Assembly: GCA_964571225.1 (NCBI GenBank)
Contig: CAZNBB010000065.1
Span: 1 to 20,997, forward strand
Direction: 5' to 3'
Origin: DATFML01 sp964571225
GTDB lineage: Bacteria > Pseudomonadota > Gammaproteobacteria > DATFLG01
Length of the DNA: 20,997 nucleotides
The notes beneath the pieces are model-generated. The model saw only the letters and a program-made list of their open reading frames with translations, ran no database searches and had not been told where the DNA came from. Every line of letters begins with the position of its first letter. Position 1 is the stretch's first letter. Shown here in pieces: positions 1 to 7,091 of this stretch. The position numbers were made by a program, and so were the translations under genes.

Positions 1-342
1 CACTACTCCTAGCCCCCATTTCCGAAGGAGGGCGGTGTCCATACCATCTGGGTCGCACGCGGCCCTAGAGCTCCGTCACGAATTGCGCCGCTGGCCGGAG
101 AGGACGGTAGCCGCCCCCTTTCGGCCGACCGGCTACCGCCGCTGAGGACTACGTCCTGAGTTCAAAATCATCACCCCTGGTGGACAATGTAATGCCACAA
201 ACAAGGTTACTAACCCCTTCCTACCGAGAAGCATAGGGACCCCTATGGCGCAATCTGTACACTACGTCCTTCCACGGTGCCACGCAGCCACCCCTCTGGC
301 CGCATCCCGTGCCCCGAGCACGCCTCGTCGCCGCAAATGACC

Positions 343-379
343 ATAGTCTGTAGCTATCCATCGAATAGCCAATATTCGT
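343..379 (+). promoter_or_regulatory. OxyR-type operator upstream of the peroxiredoxin gene
   Basis: The pattern is ATAG-N7-CTAT-N7-ATAG-N7-TCGT, with quarter-sites at 343-346, 354-357, 365-368 and 376-379. The first three match the OxyR tetramer consensus exactly and in the right phase; the fourth is degenerate. The site ends right at a candidate -35 (TTGGAT, 379-384), where OxyR activates other promoters. Regulation by OxyR is inferred, since no oxyR gene lies in the window. An alternative reading is a 6-bp inverted repeat, CGAATA/TATTCG, at 362-378 within the same segment. Confidence 0.75.
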
Positions 380-408
380 TGGATCACTAACCTTGAACTG
401 GCTATCGT
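379..408 (+). promoter_or_regulatory. Candidate sigma70 promoter for the peroxiredoxin gene
   Basis: A weak -35 (TTGGAT, 379-384) and a -10 (TATCGT, 403-408) are separated by 18 nt, which puts the start near 415 and leaves a leader of about 48 nt. The poor -35 suits an activator-dependent promoter abutting the OxyR-type site. Upstream (1-340) I see no gene, only an inverted repeat CGGTAGCCG/CGGCTACCG at 105-113/130-138. Confidence 0.5.
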
Positions 409-462
409 AGAGTCCATGCCATAGCAGCAATCAGTCCAACCTTAACGAACGAGGAACAAGTC

Positions 463-1116
463 ATGACCAGCAACATCGAAGCCCAGTCTCCCGGGATGCC
501 TCAACTCAACGCGCCGGCCCCAGCCTTTGAAGCCAAGACCACCCACGGAGTGAAGAAGCTGTCCGACTATAAGGGTAAGTGGCTGGTGCTGTTTTCGCAC
601 CCAGCTGACTTTACGCCGGTGTGCACGACGGAGTTCATGGCATTCGCGCAAGCTTATCCGGAATTCCAGAAGCTGAACTGCGAGCTGTTGGGGTTATCCA
701 TCGACAGCTACTACTCCCATGTAGCCTGGATCCGCAACATCAAGGAGAAGTTTGGCGTGGAGATTCCATTTCCTATCATCGAAGATCTCAGCATGAATGT
801 GGCCCGCGCCTACGGGATGATCCATCCCGGCGCCGCTGACACGTCAGCGGTTCGGGCTACTTTCATCATCGATGACAAGGGCATCCTGCGTGCAATGGTC
901 TACTACCCCATGACGAACGGCCGTTCGATTCCGGAGTTTGTTCGCTTGGTGGCGGCCTTGCAGACCTCCGACAAGCATAAGATCGCAACCCCCGCCGGCT
1001 GGCAACCCGGCGACAAGGTGATCGTGCCGCCCCCGGGTTCTGCAGAGGACGCCGAGAAGCGCATGGACGAAGGCTACGAATGTACCGACTGGTATTTCTG
1101 TAAGAAGGCGCTCTAA
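463..1116 (+). CDS. Peroxiredoxin, Prx6 / archaeal thiol-peroxidase type
   Basis: Cytosolic thiol peroxidase of 217 aa that reduces H2O2 and organic hydroperoxides. The peroxidatic cysteine is Cys54 in the PVCTTEF motif. Thr51 and Arg131 complete the usual active site. Two further cysteines, Cys207 and Cys213, sit in the C-terminal YECTDWYFC segment, an arrangement known from archaeal Prx6-like thiol peroxidases, where they serve as resolving or relay cysteines. Length is normal for the family. The ATG at 463 is preceded by GAGGAA (451-456) at good spacing. The gene stands alone between an OxyR-type promoter and a strong terminator, so it is probably monocistronic and peroxide-induced. Family assignment is secure. 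The exact reductant (thioredoxin or other) cannot be read from the sequence. Confidence 0.96.
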   Translation: MTSNIEAQSPGMPQLNAPAPAFEAKTTHGVKKLSDYKGKWLVLFSHPADFTPVCTTEFMAFAQAYPEFQKLNCELLGLSIDSYYSHVAWIRNIKEKFGVEIPFPIIEDLSMNVARAYGMIHPGAADTSAVRATFIIDDKGILRAMVYYPMTNGRSIPEFVRLVAALQTSDKHKIATPAGWQPGDKVIVPPPGSAEDAEKRMDEGYECTDWYFCKKAL

Positions 1117-1135
1117 TGTTGTAGTACTGTTCGAT

Positions 1136-1168
1136 CCGGCGGGTCGGCGAGCCGACCCGCCGGTTTCT
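1136..1168 (+). terminator. Rho-independent terminator after the peroxiredoxin gene
   Basis: A perfect 12-bp GC-rich stem (1136-1147 with 1152-1163) with a 4-nt loop is followed by TTTCT. It begins 20 nt after the stop codon. Confidence 0.9.
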
Positions 1169-1834
1169 GCGGGCTAAGCACCGCATTTGACAGAGCCCGG
1201 GTCGGCGGCGGGTCACCACGTTTACGCCAAGGTTGCTAACGTCCGATCGCTTGAATCAGTTGTTTTGGGGCTTGCTTTGCGTGTCGCCTGTTACGAATAC
1301 TTGCCGAGCGACAAGCAGGCCTAAACGTGGCGCTGCATCTGGAGCAGGGGGTGCCCGATGATGGTGTTCCCATGATGCCACCACTGACCCGATCGGTGAC
1401 GTCCGCTCCGCACCCAATAGCCGTCGCTGGACCGGTGCACCTAAGAGGCTGCTGTGGGTCGACGACCATCCATCCGGTCCGGATGGACCCACCCGCCACA
1501 GCGTCAACGGGCCGGCTGTCGGCCACGAGCGGACTTTGTGCGACGCAGACCAGCCGGCCGGAGTTGGCCAGAGAGCGGACGGCGCAAACTTCTGCCGGAA
1601 ACTCGGTAGTCAAGTCGATATCGCGGTGCTGATCGGGAAGCGCGCGAAGTTATGGAGGCTAGAAGAACACCGGGCCGTGCCTTTGTTGTCTGTGCGGCAC
1701 CGTCCGACCCGTTTACCCGGCGGAGCTGAAGCAGTGTCTTCTCTAGGCCGCCTCCCATTCCCGCAATCGCCGTTCTTTTCGCTCCTTTCGGTTACCCGGG
1801 TTGTTTCGCGCTACCACTCCTCAGTAATCAAGAT
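1169..1834. other. Gene-poor stretch with inverted repeats
   Basis: No reading frame here has a convincing start, ribosome site or recognisable protein; the open frames look like chance in GC-rich DNA. The only structure I see is a 19-bp near-palindrome, TCCATCCGGTCCGGATGGA, at 1469-1487, nested in a GTGGGTC/GACCCAC repeat (1454-1460/1486-1492). Its function is unknown. Confidence 0.5.
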
Positions 1835-1848
1835 TTGACATATATCAA
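1835..1848 (+). promoter_or_regulatory. FNR/ANR-type box
   Basis: TTGAC-ATAT-ATCAA matches the FNR/ANR consensus TTGAT-N4-ATCAA at 9 of 10 positions. Its centre (1841.5) lies 41.5 nt before the predicted start at 1883, the standard class II activating position. This predicts induction at low oxygen. No fnr/anr gene lies in the window. Confidence 0.8.
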
Positions 1849-1870
1849 GGCGCTGACCGCACGCCGCTGT

Positions 1871-1876
1871 TACAGT
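1871..1876 (+). promoter_or_regulatory. -10 element of the FNR-dependent promoter
   Basis: TACAGT (4 of 6 to TATAAT) occupies positions -12 to -7 relative to 1883. There is no good -35, as expected at a class II FNR promoter. The spacing to the FNR box is exactly canonical. Confidence 0.65.
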
Positions 1877-1882
1877 TTTACT

Positions 1883-2009
1883 GTACTCAGGCGAGGCTGG
1901 TCCCCCGCCGCGTCAAGGTCTATGGCCTTGTGAGTACAACTGTCTGTCTCATAGACAGTTGTCAATTCCCCCCCGATGCCCCGGCACCGCGCCGGGGCCT
2001 TCTTGTCTT
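1883..2009 (+). ncRNA. Candidate FNR-regulated small RNA
   Basis: The predicted transcript is about 127 nt. Its first 7 nt (GTACTCA, 1883-1889) pair perfectly with 1931-1937, closing a three-way junction. Inside are a GGCG/CGCC hairpin (1890-1893/1906-1909) and a CAAGGTC/GGCCTTG hairpin (1914-1920/1924-1930, one G-U pair). A second domain is a perfect 10-bp hairpin (1936-1945/1953-1962), sharing 2 nt with the first stem. An unpaired linker carrying C7 (1968-1974) follows, then the terminator. There is no ORF with a ribosome site; the only ATG (1922) runs three codons. C-rich single-stranded tracts in bacterial sRNAs often pair with G-rich ribosome sites. The RNA and any target role are inference; promoter, folds and terminator are directly visible. 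Confidence 0.7.
1978..2009 (+). terminator. Rho-independent terminator of the candidate small RNA
   Basis: A perfect 8-bp stem GCCCCGGC/GCCGGGGC (1978-1985/1991-1998) with a 5-nt loop is followed by a T-rich tail (TTCTTGTCTT, 2000-2009). Confidence 0.85.
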
Positions 2010-2136
2010 GCTCCGTATGATCTGGTCGTCCGGTCCCGCCTGATGCGCTGTGGGTAGGGGCAGACAGCAACTGTCCTGACGGTGGTGAACGCCAGGCTGC
2101 ATAGGACTGACCGCGTTGGATCCGGTGACACACGAC

Positions 2137-2150
2137 CGTGATCGATCACG
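2137..2150. repeat. Perfect 14-bp palindrome
   Basis: CGTGATCGATCACG lies in the gene-free stretch between the small-RNA terminator and the 3' end of the cytochrome b561 gene. A second palindrome, CGGTCATGACCG, lies at 2229-2240. Either could be a protein-binding site; neither has a T-tail. I see no gene between 2010 and 2258. Confidence 0.45.
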
Positions 2151-2258
2151 TCGGCAAGCGACCGCGCCTGGACCGACACGAGGCGAGCAAGTGACGTCGG
2201 ATGCCTCTCTAAACGCCAACGCCAACCTCGGTCATGACCGTATCGGACAGAAAGCGAC

Positions 2259-2811
2259 CTACCTCGTACCTGGAAGCATGCGCTGGAGCACTCGGTCACC
2301 ACGGATGAAATAGTGGTAAAGCGCGGCGACTACATGCAGGCCTATGAGTCCCAGCAGTACATAGTTGGCTAACAATGCGTGTACGTCGCCTGTCCAACCC
2401 CATCCGCGAGCCCGCGTTGCGAGCAACTTCGGCAATTCAAATAATCCCAAAAATGAGACCTGCATGTCGCGCCAGGACGCGTTCATCCAGCCCAGCACAG
2501 GTACTATGAACAAAAACGCATACAGCAGCCAGTGATTCACTCGATCCCATTGCAGTTGCCACGGCGGGAGACCGTCTTCAGGTACTGGTCCCCCCGTGAG
2601 TCGCTCTCACGACCAACCGTACAACGGCCATGAACATGATCAGGAGACCTACCGATACATGCAGATCGATGAGTGTGCTAACAGGGACGGTGCGGCCAAT
2701 ATGAGGCATCGTCCAAGCGAAGATATACTGGGCGATCAGCAATCCCACGATCAGCCAATGCAGGAACTTGGCTGTGCCTGAATACCGAGCACTCACGGCG
2801 TCCGAATTCAT
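2259..2811 (-). pseudogene. Cytochrome b561 (bacterial CybB/YodB family), frameshifted
   Basis: Four-helix membrane di-haem cytochrome b561, expected to pass electrons between quinol and an acceptor. The start is the ATG at 2811 with a strong SD (GAGGAGGG, 2819-2826). The first frame gives two helices with haem-ligand-type histidines at His18 (KFLHW) and His51 (DLHVS), then stops at 2578 after RATHGGTST. The second half (from MNHWLLYAF, near 2540) supplies helices 3-4 and the remaining histidines (LIGLHVV, LYHYF). Removing one base from the C6 run at 2590-2595 (G6 on the coding strand) joins both into a 183-aa protein of normal length with an intact PPWQLQWDRVNHW linker. The break may be a sequencing error, a true pseudogene or slippage-based switching. 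Family assignment is confident; functional state is not. Confidence 0.85.
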
Positions 2812-3051
2812 GAGTGTTCCCTCCTCTCAGGATGCCCCTATACCGGCGAATATTCGTCCTGTATACCGACTGTGCATCCACACCTTGCGTCCGCCGTCGA
2901 TCGTGCAGACCTCCCATCGTGAGTAGAACTGCGGTCAGTCGATCGTGTGTAAGGACTGGCGTCCCCCTCGACCAGAGCATTCGGCACGAACGTCCCGAGG
3001 ATGATGGCGCGTTTTTATGGCCTGTTCGACGGCATCTAGCATCTGATTCAT
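2812..3051 (-). pseudogene. Possible decayed small gene upstream of cytochrome b561
   Basis: Reading leftwards from an ATG at 3051 gives 38 codons beginning MNQMLDAVEQAIKT and a TGA at 2937-2935. The same frame then continues about 34 codons (FYSRWEVCTIDGGRKVW...) to a TGA just before the SD of the b561 gene. A single CGA-to-TGA change would explain the interruption. There is no convincing ribosome site and I do not recognise the product. It may be chance; the adjacency to another broken gene is the main reason to list it. Confidence 0.2.
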
Positions 3052-3761
3052 GCCCAGAAATCTGCGCAAGGCAACCATCCAAGGAATTTAGTCCACGGCG
3101 CGGACCTGGGCAATTTCCAGGCCGTAACACCCTGCATTGGGATTCCACTATATTGAGGGCAACACTGGCTCCCTCCGGGGAGGCGCCCAGGGGGCATCCG
3201 TGCCCTTGCGCTGCGGGACGGAGAACGCTTCCAGTGTCTGCGGTGCCGTCGCCAGCCCAGGAGGCCCAGGGCCGCCGCCGATAGCGCGGAGACCGTCCCG
3301 AGAGCGGTGGAGGCTCGTCGGTCGAGGGTGAGGCCTCGTCGGTCTGTGCGGCGGGGCCTCGATAGCGGTTTGGCTCCGCTGCGGATGGAGGGATCGATCT
3401 GACGAACCTCAGCGCCTTTATGGTCCGCTGGTCGCGCCGTCTCTCTAAGCGCGTGTCCGCTGCTTGGGGGCAGGAACCGTGACTGCCGGTGAAGACGCCA
3501 GCGACCGGCGGGGGTCGCCTGCCCACCTCTGGTTAGGTGGCTCCATCTGCCCCAGCTTCCACGGGTAGAATGCGGCCATGAACAGCCACTGCCGACGAAG
3601 TCGCGTGCGGCGGCTCATGACCATGAAGCGGCTAGACACGGCGGCTGCCCGTGTGACAGTCGGTCGTTGATTGAACGGAAATCGTATCCGCGCAAGGGGG
3701 GCGCTCCTTGCAACCCCGCGCGGACCCTATCAACAGCTAGATAAGCCGGCGCACGTTGCGC
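3052..3761. other. Gene-poor stretch upstream of the fluoride operon
   Basis: No supported coding sequence. Open frames on both strands are Arg/Pro/Ser-rich and lack ribosome sites. A hairpin-forming repeat TCCGCGC/GCGCGGA (3687-3693/3717-3723), containing an inner GCAAGG/CCTTGC, lies about 40 nt before the operon promoter. It has no T-tail, so it could be an operator or a structural remnant. Confidence 0.45.
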
Positions 3762-3788
3762 TTGACAACGCCTAAGGGTCTATATAGC
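3762..3788 (+). promoter_or_regulatory. Candidate sigma70 promoter of the fluoride-responsive operon
   Basis: A perfect -35 (TTGACA, 3762-3767) is followed by a TATATAGC segment (3781-3788). The spacing is 15 nt to TATAGC, a little short. The start would fall near 3795, just before the riboswitch aptamer at 3801, which supports this being the promoter. Confidence 0.55.
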
Positions 3789-3800
3789 CTCAAAATCATA

Positions 3801-3875
3801 AAGGCGATGGAGTCCGCCTTGAACCGCCCCCGGGGCTGATGACTCCTACCGAACTACTAACCGTTCAGGTAGGAG
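3801..3875 (+). ncRNA. Fluoride riboswitch (crcB motif) with translational expression platform
   Basis: The aptamer (3801-3850) has all elements of the crcB RNA: stem AAGGCG/CGCCTT (3801-3806/3815-3820) enclosing ATGGAGTC, the TTGAACC linker, hairpin GCCC/GGGC (3826-3829/3833-3836), and CTGATGACTCCTACC. The hallmark pseudoknot GGAGT/ACTCC (3809-3813/3842-3846) is intact. In the alternative fold, CTCCTACC (3843-3850) pairs perfectly with GGTAGGAG (3868-3875), which contains the SD AGGAG (3871-3875) of the ATG at 3882. Fluoride binding should hold ACTCC in the pseudoknot and free that SD. The platform has no T-tract, so control is probably at translation initiation. The aptamer is very secure; the mechanism is inferred from pairing. 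Confidence 0.96.
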
Positions 3876-3881
3876 CAGGTT

Positions 3882-4001
3882 ATGCATCAGACCCGCCGCA
3901 GTCGGGCCACACTGAGGTGCGGCCATCCGCTCGACCAGAGCCGAAGTCACCCCTCCAGCTCACTCTGCCTTCCTGAACCGCGCCGGGCGCACGACCCGTG
4001 A
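3882..4001 (+). CDS. 39-aa leader peptide ORF between riboswitch and operon
   Basis: ATG at 3882, 6 nt after the AGGAG that the riboswitch controls. The frame runs 39 codons (begins MHQTRRSRATLRCG, ends EPRRAHDP) and its TGA (3999-4001) overlaps the GTG start (3998-4000) of the next gene. The peptide is hydrophilic, Arg/Ser/His-rich, has no membrane segment and I recognise no family. The hyfC-like gene has no SD of its own, so this ORF probably passes riboswitch control on by translational coupling; the peptide itself may not matter. Alternatively the GTG gene has its own weak initiation. Confidence 0.6.
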   Translation: MHQTRRSRATLRCGHPLDQSRSHPSSSLCLPEPRRAHDP

Positions 4002-4945
4002 CTGCCCACGACGTTCTGCTGCAAATCGGGCAGGTCGCAGCCGTCCTGCTGCTCTCGCCCCTGGTTCAGGGGTTCATCCTGCGCTACGAAGAGCGCGTCC
4101 AGCGTGCACGCGGGCCCAGTCTCGTGCAGCCGTACCGGGATCTCTGGAAACTGTTCCACAAGGAGTTGGTGGTCCCGGAAGGTGCGTCGTTCGTACACTT
4201 TGTCGCCCCGGTCGTCGCCTTCACGGCCATGCTGATTGTGCCGCTGCTGATCCCCGTGCTTACCGACTATCCGTTGCCGCTGTCGGACATGGGAGACATT
4301 CTGGGCGGCGGCCTGATCCTCACGCTGGGCGGTTTCTTCATCGCCCTGGCGGGGCTAGATTCAGGCAGCGCCTATGGCGGCATCGGCTCGAGCCGTAGCG
4401 TCATGGTATCCATCCTCGCCGAACCGACGCTCATCCTGGTCTTCGTCGGGATCACGCTGCTGGCCAAGTCGATGTTGCCATTCGTTGTCAATCATCTGCT
4501 GGCGAACCACCTAGCGGTCTACTGGAGCCCCGCCCACATTTTCCTGGTGTGCGCGTTCTTCATTCTGCTGCTGGTGGAAACCGATCGCCTGCCCATCCAT
4601 TCGAGCACCCACATCGAGGTCTACATGATCGAAGAGGCCCGCGTGCTGGAGTACTCCGGCCCGTTGCTGGCGCTCGTGAAGTGGGCATCCATGATGAAGC
4701 AGTTCATCCTCTACACCATCTTCTGCAATGTACTTGTCATGCCGTGGCTGCTCTCCACCCAGGGAACGGCTGCCGGTGCACTGGGCGCAGCCATCGCGGT
4801 ATTGGGAAAATTCGCCCTTGTCGCCTGCGCGGTGATCGTGGTCGAAACGGCCCAGTCTCGACTACGGTTCTATCGCTATCAGGAGCCGCTGGCCGCCTCG
4901 TTTGTCCTGGCCGCTCTGGCCATCATTGCGAACCAGATACGCTGA
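3998..4945 (+). CDS. hyfC: HyfC/NuoH-like membrane subunit of an Ehr-type complex
   Basis: A 315-aa, eight-helix-type membrane protein of the NuoH/HyfC/HycD family. In complex I and group 4 hydrogenases this subunit anchors the peripheral arm and links redox chemistry to ion movement. The family pattern is visible: N-terminal helix, basic cytoplasmic loop with RARGPSLVQPYRDLWKLFHKE, then acidic EEARVLEYSGP near residue 210. Start GTG at 3998 overlaps the leader stop (GTGA) and lacks an SD. The next gene starts 2 nt after the stop. Length matches HyfC. The symbol denotes homology only, because the partner large subunit lacks a [NiFe] site. Confidence 0.9.
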   Translation: MTAHDVLLQIGQVAAVLLLSPLVQGFILRYEERVQRARGPSLVQPYRDLWKLFHKELVVPEGASFVHFVAPVVAFTAMLIVPLLIPVLTDYPLPLSDMGDILGGGLILTLGGFFIALAGLDSGSAYGGIGSSRSVMVSILAEPTLILVFVGITLLAKSMLPFVVNHLLANHLAVYWSPAHIFLVCAFFILLLVETDRLPIHSSTHIEVYMIEEARVLEYSGPLLALVKWASMMKQFILYTIFCNVLVMPWLLSTQGTAAGALGAAIAVLGKFALVACAVIVVETAQSRLRFYRYQEPLAASFVLAALAIIANQIR

Positions 4946-4947
4946 CG

Positions 4948-5628
4948 ATGACACTACCGCACTTCACACCGCTTGCCGCGTCGTTATTCAGCCTGCTGGC
5001 GATTGCCAGCCTGCTGCTGACCTTTATCATGCTGGGCTCGCGCTGGTTGCGGGACTACATGTACGCGTTCGGCTTGCAATCGTGGATGATCGCCGTGTTG
5101 TCGGCCAGCATGGGTTACTACGCACATTTCCCGGAGTTGTACCTAGTGGCGGTACTGACGGCTCTGTTCCGCGGTCTGCTGCTGCCTTACCTGATCCTGC
5201 GGATTCTCCAGCGTCTGGGCGCCGACCGGGAACTGCACGTGATTCTTCAGCCGTCCACCGCCTTGGTGCTGGGCGCGGCCGGCGTGGTCTTCGCGCTGGT
5301 GGTGGCCTATCACCTGGCGGCGGCTGTCGGCGTATCCAGTCAAGTGGTGATTCTGGCCCTGACAGTCATGTTGTCGATGAAGCTCATCGGCTTTCTCATG
5401 CTGTCGGTGCGCCATGAGGCCATCAGCCATATTCTTGGGCTGCTGGTGCTGGAAAACGGCATCTTCCTCGGGTCGCAGATATTGATACCTGGTATGCCGT
5501 TGCTGATCGAACTGGTGATTCTGTTCGACCTGCTGGTGGCAGTGGCCTGTTTCGGAGTACTGGCACGGTATCTGATGGAGCGGGCAGGCACGACCAGCAG
5601 TCTCCAACTGCGGAAACTGGTCGGATGA
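4948..5628 (+). CDS. hyfE: HyfE-like membrane subunit (NuoK-related)
   Basis: A 226-aa hydrophobic protein with about seven helices. HyfE-type proteins carry a NuoK-like core in the C-terminal half; here it includes GLLVLENGIFLG, whose Glu corresponds to the buried ion-path glutamate of the NuoK family. Length is close to E. coli HyfE. ATG at 4948 lies 2 nt after the upstream stop, and the final TGA overlaps the next start (ATGA, 5625-5628), so translation is probably coupled. It should form part of the membrane arm with the C, F and B subunits. Confidence 0.87.
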   Translation: MTLPHFTPLAASLFSLLAIASLLLTFIMLGSRWLRDYMYAFGLQSWMIAVLSASMGYYAHFPELYLVAVLTALFRGLLLPYLILRILQRLGADRELHVILQPSTALVLGAAGVVFALVVAYHLAAAVGVSSQVVILALTVMLSMKLIGFLMLSVRHEAISHILGLLVLENGIFLGSQILIPGMPLLIELVILFDLLVAVACFGVLARYLMERAGTTSSLQLRKLVG

Positions 5629-7091
5629 CGCTGCTGCTCGCCTACATCGTCTTGGTGGCCCCGCTCGTGGCCGTCGCCGTCTGCGCGATGACCCGCTCGC
5701 CCCGTGTTGCGGAGGCGATCAATCTCCTGATGGCATTGACCACGGCCGTGGCCGCCGTGCCGGTTCCATTTCTGACCCATTCGACTCAAGTCGCGTTGGA
5801 CGGGTATCTGGTGGTCGACCCGCTCGGGGCGTGGGTGGTGCTGTGTGTGGCCCTCGTGTACGCGTTGGCCTCCATCTATGCCATCGGCTACATGCGGCTG
5901 CTGGGGGAGGACGGGCGCCTACCGCGCTTCTACGCGCTGTTCGCCGGATTTGCCTGGACAACACTCGCTGCTCCGCTCATGAACAATGCCGGCGTGTATT
6001 GGATCACCGTGGAACTGACTACCCTGGTGAGCACGTTTCTCGTGGGGTTCGAGCATGCCGCGGAGAGCATCGAGGCCGCTTGGAAATACATCATCGTCGT
6101 GTCGGCAGGCATTACCCTGGCACTGCTCGGAACGGTCTTGTTCTACTGGGCAGGGACGGTGGCCTTGGGGCCCGTCTACGACATGACATGGGCGACCCTG
6201 ACGCGCGCGGCGCCCCACATGAATCCGACCCTCGTCACGCTGGCGTTTCTTCTGGTGCTGGTGGGCTATGGCACCAAGGCGGGGTTGGCGCCGATGCACA
6301 CCTGGTTGCCCGACGCCCACAGCGAGGGACCGGCGCCGGTATCGGCACTGCTGTCAGGGGCTCTGCTCAACATCGCGCTGCTTGGAATCGTCCGGTTCGG
6401 TGCCGTTGCGCAGGGTGCCGGTGTAGGAGCGGTGTCGCGTCTCGCGCTGATTACACTGGGCGTGGTCTCACTGGCTCTGGCGGCGCTGTTCATCGTGCGC
6501 CAACGGGGCGTCAAGCGGCTGATGGCCTACTCCAGCGTGGAACACATGGGCGTCATGGCGCTGGGTTTTGGATTCGGCGGTCCGCTCGGGGTGGCAGGGG
6601 CGCTCTATCACATGCTGAATCACGCCTTGAACAAGTCGCTCATGTTCTTCGGGTCCGGCGTGACGATGCGCGCCTACGGCACCAAGGATATGAACGGGAT
6701 CCGGCGGGTCGGTGTGTACTTTCCCTTCACGGGCGCCCTGTGGCTGGCGGGCGCTCTCGCTATTACCGGGGCGCCTCCGTTCGGCCTGTTTCTTTCCGAA
6801 CTGACTGTGCTCCGAGCGGGCCTGACGCCCGCTCACAGTTGGGCGGTAGCCGTCATGCTGATTCTGCTGGTGGTGATATTCGCCGGTTTCCTTAACCACT
6901 TCCGAGTCATGTACTTCACCGGCGCTGCTCCGGAGACGCCGCCGAGGTCCGAAGCCGTCGGACCGTGGTGCATTGCCGCCATGGTGCTCGCAGGCGTGCC
7001 GGTTCTCATCCTCGGCATCTGGTGGCCCTCCGCCTTCACCGGCGTTTTCCGGTCGATAAGCAGCGCGCTAGCGGGAGGGCTGTCACCGTGA
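5625..7091 (+). CDS. hyfF: HyfF-like antiporter-type ion-translocating subunit (NuoL/M/N family)
   Basis: A 488-aa membrane protein with about 14 helices, of the Mrp-antiporter-like family that moves protons or sodium in complex I. The key charged residues are present: Glu130 in TVELTTL, Lys218 in GYGTKAGLAPMHTWLPDAH, Lys337 in HALNKS and Glu392 in SELTVL. These retained residues argue for a working ion channel rather than a relic. The start overlaps the upstream stop (ATGA) and its own stop overlaps the next start (GTGA). Paired with the HyfB-like protein, the complex would have two antiporter-type modules. The ion is not predictable from what I can see. Confidence 0.92.
   Translation: MTLLLAYIVLVAPLVAVAVCAMTRSPRVAEAINLLMALTTAVAAVPVPFLTHSTQVALDGYLVVDPLGAWVVLCVALVYALASIYAIGYMRLLGEDGRLPRFYALFAGFAWTTLAAPLMNNAGVYWITVELTTLVSTFLVGFEHAAESIEAAWKYIIVVSAGITLALLGTVLFYWAGTVALGPVYDMTWATLTRAAPHMNPTLVTLAFLLVLVGYGTKAGLAPMHTWLPDAHSEGPAPVSALLSGALLNIALLGIVRFGAVAQGAGVGAVSRLALITLGVVSLALAALFIVRQRGVKRLMAYSSVEHMGVMALGFGFGGPLGVAGALYHMLNHALNKSLMFFGSGVTMRAYGTKDMNGIRRVGVYFPFTGALWLAGALAITGAPPFGLFLSELTVLRAGLTPAHSWAVAVMLILLVVIFAGFLNHFRVMYFTGAAPETPPRSEAVGPWCIAAMVLAGVPVLILGIWWPSAFTGVFRSISSALAGGLSP

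Noticed and set aside
3160..3260. Transposase-like zinc-finger remnant (FQCLRCRRQ in one frame)
   Set aside because: Only a few residues resemble IS1595-type transposases; stops flank the segment and no terminal repeats or target duplication were found.
2678..3526. 282-codon open frame on the minus strand
   Set aside because: Arg/Pro/Ser-rich, overlaps the b561 gene in another frame, no ribosome site and no recognisable domain.
3745..3765. Sigma54 promoter before the fluoride operon
   Set aside because: A GG...GC pair occurs, but the spacing is 8 rather than 10 nt, and a consensus TTGACA lies just downstream.
6965..7087. 41-codon upstream extension of the hyfG-like frame
   Set aside because: It overlaps the hyfF-like gene, is Arg/His-rich and unlike NuoC; the GTG at 7088 gives the family start and a GTGA overlap like its neighbours.
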